Origin: Zygaena filipendulae
Lineage: Eukaryota > Arthropoda > Insecta > Lepidoptera > Zygaenidae
DNA: 64,000 nt
Assembly (NCBI GenBank): GCA_907165275.2
Contig: OU015654.1
Coordinates: 7,333,501-7,397,500 of the forward strand
Direction: 5' to 3'
In this document: one piece after another, positions 42,718-54,188 of the stretch
Layout of the letters: each line of letters starts with the position of its first letter
Numbering within the stretch: position 1 is the first letter of the stretch
Position numbers and translations under genes: made by a program
The notes under the pieces: generated by a model
Seen by the model: the letters and a program-made list of their open reading frames with translations, nothing else
Told to the model about the DNA's origin: nothing
Databases searched by the model: none

Positions 42718-44984
42718 GGGTTTAATTTTTTACATTGACGCAAGGTTACGGAAGGTACCTATCGACTGGGAAATAGGTAGGGAATACGATGAGGCCTCGT
42801 TTAATTTTCACAACCAACTGGATCGAATGCTCGCTGAAACAACAGCTACGGCGAAGATTACTGTAACTCGGAACAGCAACAATATTATGTCTTTTAACAA
42901 AGGTTAGTACTTATCGTTAGTAGGTATCTACCAAATAGATATTTAATAACAGTTAAAAGAAAAATTATACGTACCTATATTTAATAAATTTATCAAAGTT
43001 TTCTTCAATGCGTTTTTGCAATTTCGCATGAGAATACAAGACGTGATGATGTCATAGTGTTAGACAGTTAAAATATATCTACCTTGATTCGGTAAGCATA
43101 GTGAGGTGTTGGTTTGTTTACTCAGCTGCGGCCTTCTGAGGTCGACGGCAACCGCCTAACAATGCCGTGCTATGCAATGAGGTTTCGTCGTGACTTTATA
43201 AAATGTCGATATTTAAAATCACAAAGAACATCACCAGCTTTCCTCCAGCTACGACAATACGAGCTCATTACTACGTAGATATCATTGCGTATTAAAGTTA
43301 AAAGACATTGTAAACACATTGCATGCAAACTTATGTCCGCCCAATGATATTACAAATAAAAAAGAAGTTAAAAGAGGTGTCGGTTGCATAAAAATGAAGG
43401 TAACCATACGTATTAACAATTATTTTCGCATGCACATCATTACGTTTATGTTTGATCTCTGCCTCTTCCGATACTTCATCATTCAGTTTTACCCTTAGTT
43501 TTACCTGTGCCTAAGAATTCGTTCTTAATAGAACCGTGTCGTTGTCACTTTGTTTTATTGTTAGTTAATCTGAAATTTTTTGGTGTTATAAAGAGGGAAA
43601 ATTTGTTTATTATTTGTTAGGCAATCTTTGGAACCTACTGGATCAATTTTAACAACTATTTCGCTCATCAATTCACGCGCGTGCAACCGCGGACAACAGT
43701 TTATTAATTAAGTAATAGACTTACGTAAAAATAGTAGGTGTTGGATAACTATACTATAATCTAGATACATCACGTAAATATAACTACATGGGTAGCTACT
43801 TAATGTCACGTAGTGGTATTTTCAGCATGGGCCAACAACTAAGTAGGTACATAGTAAATTAATCTGTGTGGTCGGTGTAGGTCGCCGGCTGGCGGCTGCG
43901 CACTCGTAAACTTGGCACTCCACGAACCTTGCACCACGCCGCGCGTCGTCATCACCGTCGCATCGCCACTTTCGATGCATTGTCCACGAAAATTGAAAAC
44001 TGTTCAGAATTACGTATGTCACTCTCAACGTTAGATAATCCAACAGTGGGTAGTGTCAATAACCCCCAAAACATGTAGTAACAGCCTTGGGAGGTTCCTA
44101 AAAATAGGATAGTGGTTGCGAAAAGATTGGCAGTCAGCCATTGCGATGCACGACTCTGATAAGCGATTTTCACCCGAGCATATTATTTATTTTCGGAAAT
44201 TTTGTATTTTTATATACTTACCTATATAATTATGTATAATATCTACCTAGTACCTACACATAATATTATTATAGTTATTAGTTAGGTAGGTACTTAGGAA
44301 TATTATCTCAAATAAATAATAATAATCTATTTCCCAACACACAGATCTACTTGATTCCACACTAAGCTACAAGCTTGTGTTGTGGAAACCAAGTAAACAT
44401 GGTAAGTATATACTATTTATTATATTATTACATAATACATATATATTATACTATAGATATATATACACACCCAGACTGGAAAATACTTAGTAAAATACCC
44501 AAATCGCTATAGATTAGCCTAGAACATTGGAAGTCTCTCGATTTCTTTATAAGATCCTGACTTAATGGTTACACGTGGACCCGTGGACACGTATCCTCTA
44601 GGACTGCTGCTGCTATTTTAGCCTACTATACCGGCCGATATCAACTTTTTCAAAAAATATCAAAGCGTCGGAGTTTCGACTACTGCGAGTCACTGAATTT
44701 TATGAATTTGGCGCATTGCAGTTGAAAATCAATTTCTATTCATTCTACTCGGATAATTATATTATGAAATACTGGCACATCCTATAAACCTGAGTTTATA
44801 TACGCGGCTGTGCAAGACTATACTTATTAAAAATATCGAGACAAAGAGGGAGCGGTCTAATTGAGATTACGCAATGCTGTTGACAGCATAGTACAGCTAA
44901 GAATATCGATTCTTTGGTCGATAATGTAGAAAACTAGACTCATCCAAGTGCCTAGTATGCACTGTCCAATGCAAAATTATAACA

Positions 44985-45195
44985 ATACCAGGTGTTCCCC
45001 GCGGATTCACCCACATCAAGTTCGAAGTTCCCGCAGGAAATCCGTGATAAAAAGTACCCTACTTCCTTCTCTGTATCTATCCCTGAAAACGTGTGTATGC
45101 GTGTATGTAAACGTGTATTTTATGATGATTGGTTGAGTCGTTAAGGCGTGAAAGAGTAACAAACAATTTCACATTCGCATTTATAATAGTAATAA
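44985..45195 (-). mobile_element. Lep1-like Helitron fragment
   Basis: Reads 'ggtgttccccgcggattcac', 'gataaaaagtaccctacttc', 'atgatgattggttgagtcgt', 'gtaacaaacaatttcacatt', 'cgcatttataatagtaataa'. The 3' terminus is degraded (no clean CTAGT). Confidence 0.75.
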
Positions 45196-46219
45196 TTACA
45201 ACTTAGTTATAATATTTTTTGTAACTAGCTTGTTTCCCACGGTTACACGGACACCCGTGTAACCGTGATTCTGATTCTCTCTACTTCCCCTAAATGGCTT
45301 ACCTACCAAATTTCAGCTTCATAGGAATCATGAACATGTAAAAATATAGCAGCATAGAAGCTTTGAACCCCCATTTCACCCTCTTAGGGGTTGAATTTCG
45401 AAAAATTACCCCTTTGTGCGTGCCTACGCTATGTAAGCAATCAAACTTCCAAGGTAACTACCTAAACTTCTAGATTTAGCAGTTTAGTCTGTAGGTACGA
45501 CGTTGATAAGTTAATAAACCAGTAGGTAAGTCAGTCTCAGTCACTAGTCGTGCTGGCACTTGCGTTGGCTCGTGAGCGCTGAAGGTCGTGATTCGTGAAT
45601 TCGATTCCGTCTGAGCATCGAAAGAAGAATTTATTCTCAAAAAAAGAAAAAGCTATTTATATGATATTAATAATATGAATATTTAAGGTAAAATGTTAAC
45701 AACGTCGATTTAGATGTAGATAGGTAGGTAAATACCTTTTTTAAATACCTAGTACCTAAGTACCTCATAACAACAAACGCTTCTGCTAATTTAAAAAAGA
45801 TTGCATTATCTTTGGATAGAATATCAACAATCTAGACGTCAACCTCAACGTACCTGCACCATACGCAATACCTATATGTAAAAGACGTGTTCTTTCAATC
45901 ACCTTCAACGAGTTTAACGCAGCGAAAAAGTGCTCGTGTGAACAGGGCTTTAATGTTATAGTCGTTCGATAGGTATACATGATTTTTTACAGGGTCGATC
46001 GTAAAAATCATGTGTCTTGACCTAAAAAATATCGATGTGGCCGAAATTTGCATGAATTTAGGATATTTTAAGACAAAATGTCAACCTAATTAGTTAAGTA
46101 ATTATAATACTGAATGGAAATTTTCTTAGATCAACTTGAATCAAGGATAATTACAACATAATTACCAAGTTTAATATTCATAAATTATTTTCATTCAACA
46201 TTATACTAATATTTTAGAC

Positions 46220-46856
46220 AATAGGGTACTTGCATGAAATTCATAATGAGAAATTGTGTCAATATTTCAAAAATAGAGCCTTAGAAAAGCGTTATCGTAA
46301 AAGATTTACTAAAAAAATTTCAATAGTTTCCAAAATATTCAACTTTTAATTTTGTGAAACGGAACGTTGCAACGAAACACCAATCACAGCCAAGCTTAAC
46401 ACATGACGTCACTTTTATTTTTTTAGGAAACATTTACCTCTTTCAAAGAAGGCAAAAGAAACTAAGTGCATACAGTCAACGCATATTTTCCATTTTCTGA
46501 AGTTTTTTACTTTAAAATGCATCGGTAACATGCATTTCGATTCTTTACTGGAACTTTTGGAAGTAAATCGACACAGTTCAACCTTAATTTCGCTTTTGGA
46601 TATTGAAGTTATCTGTCTGTCAGTGTCACATGACCCTGTCAATTCGACAGTGACATTTCTATCACAGATTAATAAGGCGTAATTTTAAACAAGTGACGTC
46701 ATTCCGCGTTTCGGCGGTAAGGTTTAAAGTAGGAACTTTGAAACGCTCTATTTCATTAATTTATGCATATATTTTTTTTCTTTTTCTTGCTTTGTTTAAG
46801 TAGGCCATATATCTTTAAAATAGACTGAAAAAAAAAATTCATGCAAGTACCCTATT
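46220..46856. mobile_element. 637-bp element with exact 19-bp terminal inverted repeats
   Basis: aatagggtacttgcatgaa at the left and ttcatgcaagtaccctatt at the right. The interior holds a minus-strand frame of 75 codons (46415-46642) with no domain that I recognise, possibly a transposase remnant. No obvious target duplication. Single copy in this window. Confidence 0.75.
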
Positions 46857-47924
46857 CATACAAATCGGGACGCTCGGTTCCGCCCGGCGCGGCGTTAAAA
46901 CGAATTGATATCTTTTGTCATAATAGGTAGGCAATTAGGCATGTAATTGTCATCTTGTTTTCTTAGTGTTTTATTTCTTTGCAACTGAAATAAAAAACAG
47001 ATTACGTAGGTATATCAAACAGATGCCATTCTTGTGTACAATCTTTACTTATATTACTCTACTCTACTACTCATTAGGTATAAAAAGTCAAGACTACAAT
47101 TTATTATGACCGAGAAATTACCGGCTTGTCAAAATAATTCCACATATACATATATTATATTAAATGTTATCAAGTAAAAGTTATGAGTCCTCTATGCACT
47201 ATGTAACGTGTTTGCGTGTCATTAGACCTCTACGAGCTACGTAACAAGCTCGCCCTAAGTTGACTCATCCAAACGAAGAATTCGACAAAACCGGTTTCTA
47301 AGTGACCGCAGACATTGATGTAGGTATAACTTATTATTACTAGGTACGTACATACTAAAAGTATCTAATTGCCGAAAAATAAATAACATTGTTGATTAAT
47401 AATGTAAACACAGTAAACAGACGATTGAAATAGTGGTATTAGAAGAAAACCATTGACCAATGCATACACAGGCAATGACATAGGTACCTACTTAAATATA
47501 TTATAGGATAGAGGTGAAACTAGCGTCACTCTTTATAAAAAATCATAATGTTCTTAAATATTTGCTCTGCTTTTCACTTCGATTAGGAGGAAATAAAACA
47601 GTAGGGGGAGCACGAATTTTTTCGCTCTCGTCCTTTCGATACCGAGCGTTTTTTTTTTCTATGGAAAATATGTATATTAACGGTATTTGTTGTATTAAAG
47701 TAAATATTATAAAATAACAAATTATATCTATGAACTTCTTATTGTGTTTGGCTGTATGCCTCATTGTCTTTGCCTTCATATAGATACATTAGATACGTTA
47801 ATGCACTCGTGCACAAAGTTCGATTTTGTGAAACCTATAGGTATCCTGCACAAATAAGCACTTTCAGAATCATCTTTGTTTGGGTTTTAATTTTTTTCTC
47901 TACCGAGCATTACTAACATCTTAC

Positions 47925-48115
47925 TGATAAATGCGAATGTGAATTTGTTTGACTTTGTTTGTTATGCTTACTCAACCGCTCATCATGAAATTTTGCACAC
48001 ACGTTGTCAGGGGTACAGAAAAGGAAATAGGGTACTTAATTACTTAGGTATATTCCAGAATTCCCGTGGGAACTCCGAAATTAATTCAGGTACAACTACA
48101 AGGAACAGCTAGGAG
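47925..48115 (+). mobile_element. Lep1-like Helitron, near-complete but diverged
   Basis: From 'ttactgataaatgcgaatgt' to 'gaacagctagg', with 'gaaattttgcacacacgttg', 'tcaggggtacagaaaaggaa' and 'gaattcccgtgggaactccg'. The hairpin words have decayed. Confidence 0.75.
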
Positions 48116-48424
48116 TTTTTATTTCGTCTGAGCTAGGTAGTTGTTATTTCATATTTTAATAATATCTGGACGATCGAGCTTCGCTCTTAGCGCCATCTGT
48201 TGTTAAGTAGAAAAGCAGTACCAAACACTTATTTTTCATTGCCCGAAAACACGAATAAAACGACGTTTTCTAAAAATTAAACCTAGCTAGATCGATTATC
48301 TGTGGGCACAGATAATACAATATGTACTATACTAGTCCCATACTAAATTTCATTAAAAATTGTTGGAGCCGTTTCCGAAATTCAGATTATAAAGGTACAT
48401 AATATACATAGTAGATAGATATAG

Positions 48425-48910
48425 GCTACGAGTTCCCTCGCAGTTTAACCCGCGTTAATTTCGAGACTTTCTCGGACACTCTAAAACTTGGAGGACGACT
48501 AAAAGTATCCCTAAAAGTATCCAGTGTCTCTCAGGGATACTGTAGTTTCCTATCAGCAGAACAAGAATTTTCAGAATCAGTTCAATCGGTAGCTCCAGAG
48601 ATTAATTTCCCCTATACATCCAAATTATGAAAGCTAATCGAAAATGAAGTTTAGTCATAACGCGAAGTAGTCGTCCTGCGTATTAGGTATACCCTGCGTA
48701 AAGGATTATATCTACTAGTTGTTCCCTGCGGTTTCAACCGCGTTAATTTCGGCGTTCCCGCGAGAATTCCAGAATAAAAAGTCCTTTTCTGCACCCCTGA
48801 CAACGTGTATGCATAATATGATGATCGGTTGAGCTGGGTTGAGTCGTTAAGGCGGCGAAAGCGTAACAAACAAACAAACAAAAAAAACACATTCGAATTT
48901 ACAAGTAAGG
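48425..48910 (-). mobile_element. Two adjacent Lep1-like Helitron copies
   Basis: The first (about 48430-48610) has 'ctcgcagtttaacccgcgtt' and 'gatactgtagtttcctatca'. The second (about 48713-48910) has 'gttgttccctgcggtttcaa', 'aattccagaataaaaagtcc' and 'atgatgatcggttgagctgg', ending in 'cacattcgaatttacaagta'. Confidence 0.75.
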
Positions 48911-49163
48911 AAAGGACGCGTATAACTATTATTTAACCAATATATTATTTAAAACTTTTGTTTAGTTTTATAATTTAATTAATTTATGTTGAAGTAAATA
49001 ATACTCAAATATAAATATTGAAACTTTATGGTTTAGAGTGCCAATTTTAGTGTTCATTTCGTTACGTTTCATCTCACTAAAATCATTACAAACTATTAGG
49101 TCTTATTAGGTACGACACAGTAGGTATAATAGATGTAAATTAATAAAAGTAAACATGCAATAA

Positions 49164-49377
49164 TCCTACTTCCTACTAATATTATAAATGTGAAAGTGTG
49201 GATGTTTAGATGTTTGTATGTTTGTTACTTAATCACGCAAAAACGGCTGAACGGATTTGGATGAAATTTGGCATGCACATTGTCAGGGGTACAGAGAAGG
49301 ACATAGGGTACTTTTTATCCTGGAATTCCCGCGGGAACTCCAAAATTACCGCGGGTGAAACCGCGGGGCTCAGCTAG
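49164..49377 (+). mobile_element. Complete Lep1-like non-autonomous Helitron
   Basis: 5' end tcctacttcctactaatatt preceded by A. 3' end 'ccgcggggctcagctag' followed by T, with the CCGCGGGTGAAACCGCGG hairpin just before. This fits Helitron rules (TC start, hairpin, CTAG end, insertion between A and T). About 214 bp, non-coding; it would depend on an autonomous Helitron for movement. Confidence 0.88.
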
Positions 49378-49566
49378 TCATATTATAAGTCCTCCGCCGC
49401 GTCTGTCTGTTCGCTCTAAAGTCAAAAACTTTAATGAACGGATTTTTATACGGTTTTCACCAATAGATAGAGTGATTCAAGAGGAAGGTTTATTCGTATA
49501 GTTTATCCTGGAATTCCTATGGAAACTCCGAAATTATTGCGGATGAAACCGCGGGGACAGCTAGTG
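49378..49566 (+). mobile_element. Second Helitron directly abutting the first
   Basis: From the junction to 'gaaaccgcggggacagctag' with T next. A different internal sequence ('cctccgccgcgtctgtctgt', 'acggttttcaccaatagata') shared with the copy at 52385-52585, so it is a second subfamily inserted end to end. Confidence 0.8.
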
Positions 49567-49932
49567 GTAGATAAATTACTTGATGTCTTTGCTTGACACG
49601 AAGATGCGAACCTCTTTTAACCCTTTCACCGCCATCCCCGTAATATCACGATCTACGAAAGGTCACGTGCTCCTGGCCCTGGCGCCACACAGGTAATATC
49701 CCGTTACTAGCAAACCACTGCACTTTTAGTTATTTATTTATTAAAGTACACAATTCAGATTACGTGTATAGGACACACACACACAGTCCTTGTAGTTTTA
49801 TATTGATTTGACTTAATAATTGATTTTAAGCATTCCCAATACTAGGAGAAAACCTTAAAATGTGGCGCTGGTTTTAAGTTAAGGCTACCAAAACATGACG
49901 GTGAAAGGGTTAAGTAGGTATAAGTCGATAAT

Positions 49933-50220
49933 GTGACCATAAGGAAAAGAACTAAGGTTGCGGACATCGGGGACAAAATGGCATCCCTGAAATGGAGATG
50001 GGCTGGACACCTGGGAGGTATGGATGTAGATAGATGCGCCCTGAGAACCACGGTATGGAGACCCCGGATAAGACGTAGAAATGCGGGAAGACCGCCCATG
50101 AGGTGGGCCGATGGCATCGCGCGCGCTGCTGGGAAGACCTGGATGCGAGGAACAAGGTGTCGGAGCGGATGGAAACGCGATGAGAAGGCCTACATCCAGC
50201 AGTGGATGGACACGGGCTGA
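49933..50220 (+). pseudogene. RTE-like LINE, C-terminal remnant of the polyprotein
   Basis: Open frame with RTKVADIGDKMASLKWRWAG, HLGGMDVDR, RRRNAGRPPMRWADGIARAA and AYIQQWMDTG followed by TGA. This is the familiar end of insect RTE-like ORF2 proteins. The stop is followed by a (gaa)n tail. Everything 5' of it is missing: a typical 5'-truncated LINE insertion. The surviving 95 codons have no stop, so it may be fairly young. Confidence 0.85.
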
Positions 50221-50552
50221 AGAAGAAGAAGAAGAAGTCGATAATAATCTTATTACCTCTGTGAACGAAACTAAACAAATTAATAACACTATTCTAGCCT
50301 CAAATCAGTTCTATACCTATCCTACGTATATAAACTTCATATTTACCTATACTTATTTCTCTTCATTGTTTCTGAGCCTTTCGTCATATCTATTTATGAA
50401 TATTGTGTCTATTGTATTCAGAGTAAATTAACATATTAAACGTTTTTCTTTGTATTTTCCTGTTTATGTCGCATCTATAGAAGTACCTACACTGAAACTC
50501 CATATCTATAGGTACTTAATAATAATAATATTATAATATATAATAATAGTAT

Positions 50553-51093
50553 TATAAAGAGCAAAAGTTTGTTTGTGAATTATGAGTTTGTGACGTTGTA
50601 GGGGTAATCTCTGGATTTACTGAACCGATTTTGAAAATTCTTTCACTTATAGGAAGCTACAGTGATCATGAATGTCATAGGGCACTTTTTATTCCGGAAT
50701 TCTACAGCTATAGTGTAAAAAAATAATGACACTACTACACCTAGCGCCTCGGTATACAGGGTGTCCCGTAAATCGACGTCAAGCCAGAACCAGGTGATAG
50801 GCTAAGTCATAACAGCTGTTAACAGAAAAATATAAAAATCTTTACTATGCCTAGTTAAAAAAAAGGACAGTCATTAAAAAGTGACGAAAGCAATAATTTT
50901 GAAAACTTAAATTTTAAGCAGTAGTTTTCAGAAACCCTATTCAGGATTAGATACACAATATGAAAAAAATTTAAAAAAGTTAAGGTTTGTAGCAACTGGA
51001 GTTAACGAACCGTCGCAGGGTGTAAATTTTTATAAATTTTAAAGATAGCCTATCACCCGGTTCTAGCTTGACGTCGATTTACGGGACACCCTG
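50553..51093. mobile_element. Composite: Helitron fragment plus TIR element B, copy 2 (50757-51093)
   Basis: The plus strand carries 'cgttgtaggggtaatctctg', 'actgaaccgattttgaaaat', then 'ctacagctatagtgtaaaa', then TIR element B from 'cagggtgtcccgtaaatcga' to 'tcgatttacgggacaccctg' with TA on both sides. The whole succession is the reverse complement of 10963-11590. Confidence 0.82.
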
Positions 51094-51185
51094 TATACTT
51101 TTTCTATTGTAACAACATAATATCTGCTTTCTGCTTATGATACATGCTAAATATCCAGACTCAGTGTACCTAAACATAACTATTC

Positions 51186-51290
51186 AACACAATATTATAT
51201 TTACCCTGAAGCCGCACGAGGATCAAACTTGCGACACCTGCCACCTGGTTCGCTAACCACTAATTCAACGGTGCTGTATAAGAACTTATA
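51186..51290 (-). repeat. tRNA-derived SINE-like head
   Basis: On the minus strand: 'ttagtggttagcgaacc' resembles a pol III A box, and 'cgcaagtttgatcctcgtgc' resembles a B box, with about 35 bases between, inside a tRNA-sized block ending 'gcggcttcagggtaa'. It does not fold into a clean tRNA by eye. Confidence 0.5.
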
Positions 51291-51299
51291 GTTACAATA

Positions 51300-51740
51300 A
51301 GTAAAAATTTGTGGGCTGGCAAACTCGTCGTGTATGTGACACATTAAAACACCCTTTGGTTTGGGCCGTTGCACTCGCTGTATGCGGAGTGCAGACTGAG
51401 GGTCAATTCTGCTCGCGCAAAACGCAAAACTGCGCCGCTCCTGCCGCCTGCATACATGGGTCTTCCTACATATACCCCCGCTGCGACGGCCTATCGGCAT
51501 AATGCGAGTATTCTGGTATCTGTATGCGTGGGCATACCCTTATGGGAGCGGCGGTGGTGCGGTCTTGTGTTTTGCCTGAGTAGAATCGGCCCTATGTGCG
51601 GAGTGGGCACACGGACCCGTCTAACCGGCCCGCTATCGGTCCGAGGGCCGATTCATCGCGTACCCCTCCCGCCTCCTGTCCCCGAGCCCTCACTGCCACC
51701 TTGGGCCTTAGCCCTTAGACCTTGGCCAATGTCCTGGGAG
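51300..51740. other. GC-rich segment of unknown nature
   Basis: The base composition jumps relative to the flanks. Both strands are open for 60-120 codons without any recognised domain (for example a plus-strand frame with a Pro-rich end PLPPPVPEPSLPP). It could be a fragment of a GC-rich LINE. I would not call it a gene. Confidence 0.35.
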
Positions 51741-52384
51741 TAAGCCAATGTTAAACTACATCACATTATTATAGATATTATATACCTACAATGAACTTAT
51801 GACAAGTTTGAAAAAGTATAAAAAATGATAAGTCGACTTTATTTCACAATAGGTAAAAAACCAAGACATCCACTGTGCATTATTTGTTACAAAATTAAGC
51901 AATTAGTAATTTGTGTAAGACTTTTAAGAGCCGCCAATATCATATCAATAAAATTAGTAGGTATCAAAAAATTTAAGCAATTAGAAACGAACACGAAACG
52001 AAATTGCTTCCTTTCCTTCGCGCATTTGTTTCATGAACAGGGGACGCAAAAATAAAAATTCTGTAGTTATTGGTGAAGTTCATTATAATATCCTGCGCTA
52101 ATAGTGATTGTGAAAAATAAATTATACTTAACCACAGACTTAACTGTCATTAACTTGGCCATGACTTGTGGCCTATTTACGTTTTTCTTATAGGTGAGTT
52201 TCTTATAAGTTTATACTTACTGCGACCTCAGACTGCGACAAGATATTAGATAGGGAACCGAAAGTACCTGGGTATTTTTTCTATGTAGGAAAACAAAAGC
52301 GAAATAGACTATGCAAGTAGGCAGCTCAGACGAAATAAAATCTGAGGTAGGCAGGTATGAGTCGGTTCAAAATTCAATAGTTAG

Positions 52385-52585
52385 CTATTAAAGTTTCAAA
52401 ATATTATAAAGCGCGCGTCCGTCTGTCTGTCCACGATTGACTCTAAAACTACAGAACGGATTTTCATACGGTTTTCATCAATAGATAGAGTGATTCAAGA
52501 GAAAGGTTTAGTATAGGTAAGGTAAAGTTTATTCTGGAATTCCCGCGGGAACTCCGAAATTACCGCGGGTGAAACCGCGTAGGAA
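52385..52585 (+). mobile_element. Lep1-like Helitron, second subfamily
   Basis: Reads 'gcgcgcgtccgtctgtctgt', 'catacggttttcatcaatag', 'gaattcccgcgggaactccg' and 'taccgcgggtgaaaccgcg'. The CTAG end is damaged. Confidence 0.75.
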
Positions 52586-53508
52586 AGGCTGCTGTTATTC
52601 TATAGGTAGGTACTAGGTAGGTATATTACTAGGTACCTACTTGATGGCTGTGTATTTCTAACTACCTACATTATGTAGGTAGGTACGTAGTATGTACAAA
52701 AATTCGATCGTTCCTGAATAAATTATGTAGTTAGGTACATTGTTAAATATTTACCTGCCTGGGTAAAACAGCCAATTAGTTCAGCATGTTTTTGCCAACC
52801 ACAACTGACTCATTGGCGAGCCAAGTGTCTTAAATTCCTAGCTGACTATAGGTACATATAATATCCTTCAGCGCGTAGGTATGTTATGTATGATTTATAC
52901 GTTTATAAATTGTGTTAGGCAGGTAAATGAAGTTTTGATCCGAGATCATGTTTACTTACGCGCTAAAATTCGTTAATTTTGTAGGTAGTTAGGCCGTACC
53001 TATACAGGTATAATATTATGTTGTACATATTATACCTATCTACTGTACCTATTTAGCTTGTAGGTTTAATTTCAATACATTAAAATTAGGTATGTAAATT
53101 AATAATAAACAAAAACAACTAGCTAGAAAACAATATGTTACCAAATCTTAATGCAGGCTTACAATGTAAAAATACTACAAATATAATATCTATCTCAAAA
53201 TATGTAGGTAGGTATTTTCGACGAAAACGTAACAAAAAATATCGCTCAATAACATAAACAAATTCAAAAAAGGTATGAGTTACCTATGACTTAGATCATT
53301 CGTCTCCAATTTCTCAAAACCTCGGACGAATCGCGCAGTCCCATTTTAGCGCTGGGAGTTGCGTTAGGTAGGTACCTATTCCATGCGCTATCGATTCCAC
53401 GAAACAGCTGTTTATTTTAAAACAGCGATACCATACTTAATATTTATGATAAATACAAAACATGCATTGGGTAGTTTCGACACGGTCGGCATTCATGGGG
53501 ATACGCAC

Positions 53509-53730
53509 CTCGGTGGTCCAACACTCGGTTCAAGAAAAACTTCTTCACTCGACACTGTCAATCACTGCTTCAAAACACGGCGCGCGATCGTTTCTAAATA
53601 GGCGATCGCGCTCGATGTTATATTTTTAGAGCTGTAATACGACACCGGCGGTGGTCGCGGTATCGGCGTCGCGTCGCGTCGGTCGTTCGGTCGTGTGCGT
53701 GTGGCGCAAGTGCGGGCAGCGGCGCGCGAG
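53509..53730 (-). promoter_or_regulatory. Zasp52: Candidate Zasp 5'UTR exon and promoter region
   Basis: A GC-rich island (about 53580-53870) in AT-rich DNA. Minus-strand transcription through it would give a leader ending 'gttggaccaccgag' at the donor gtgcgtatcc (exon end 53509). That donor is strong, and an upstream noncoding exon is expected because the first coding exon begins right after an acceptor. The transcription start is not defined; the upper boundary here is a guess. It could instead serve another transcript, including a divergent one. Confidence 0.4.
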
Positions 53731-53886
53731 TGATCACTGCGCGGGCGCCGGGCGGCCGAGTGCGGCACTGCGGCCCTGCCTGCCCCCGCCCCCGCCGCCC
53801 GCCGCGCAGCCTCCCCCGGCTCCAGACAGACCCGCGAGGACGATACCCTCCAGCCCTCACCAAACCGTGCGCTACTTTATAGTTTA

Positions 53887-54101
53887 CTAGTTGTGCCCCG
53901 CGGTTTCACCCGCGTTAATTTCAGAGTTCCCGCGGGAATTCCGGGATAAAAGGTATCCTATGTGTTAATCTGATGTATAAGCTATGTTATTGTAAAGTTT
54001 CATTTAAATCCATTCAGTAGTTTTTGCGTGAAAGAGTAACCAACATCCATCCATCCATACATTCTTACAAACTTTCGCGTTTATAATAATTATTAGTAGG
54101 A
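53887..54101 (-). mobile_element. Complete Lep1-like non-autonomous Helitron
   Basis: Read on the minus strand: preceded by A, starts tcctactaataattattata, ends CCGCGGGGCACAACTAG followed by T, hairpin before the end. 215 bp. The A-T insertion site and both termini follow Helitron rules. It lies immediately next to the GC-rich candidate promoter. Confidence 0.88.
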
Positions 54102-54188
54102 TAATATGTAATATGCTACCCTGGCTTTAACTACTAAATATTTTGAACGAGAGATCCTTTTATAATGTGGATAAGCATTAAATAGTAC

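Larger units (their letters stand above)
36443..53508 (-). other. Presumed 5' intron of Zasp (about 17 kb)
   Basis: No coding exon was recognised. Contents: 'ggccaagtgcgagtcgg' repeat (36599-36760), TIR elements (36863-37241, 40770-41030, 46220-46856, 50757-51093), element E copy (38021-38540), an (AAT)n microsatellite (39796-39851), RTE-like LINE ends (42496-42717, 49933-50220), many Helitron copies (44985-52585), and a GC-rich unclassified segment (51300-51740). The intron status depends on the 5' exon at 53509 being right. Confidence 0.45.

Noticed and set aside
42671..42907. 78-codon plus-strand frame
   Set aside because: Overlaps the edge of an RTE-like LINE scrap; no domain or splice support.
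51311..51743. Possible small gene in a GC-rich patch
   Set aside because: Open on both strands, no domain, no splice context. More likely a fragment of a GC-rich retroelement.
53562..53890. Short frames in the GC island
   Set aside because: Arg/Pro/Ala-rich products in every frame reflect base composition. A 5'UTR/promoter reading fits better.
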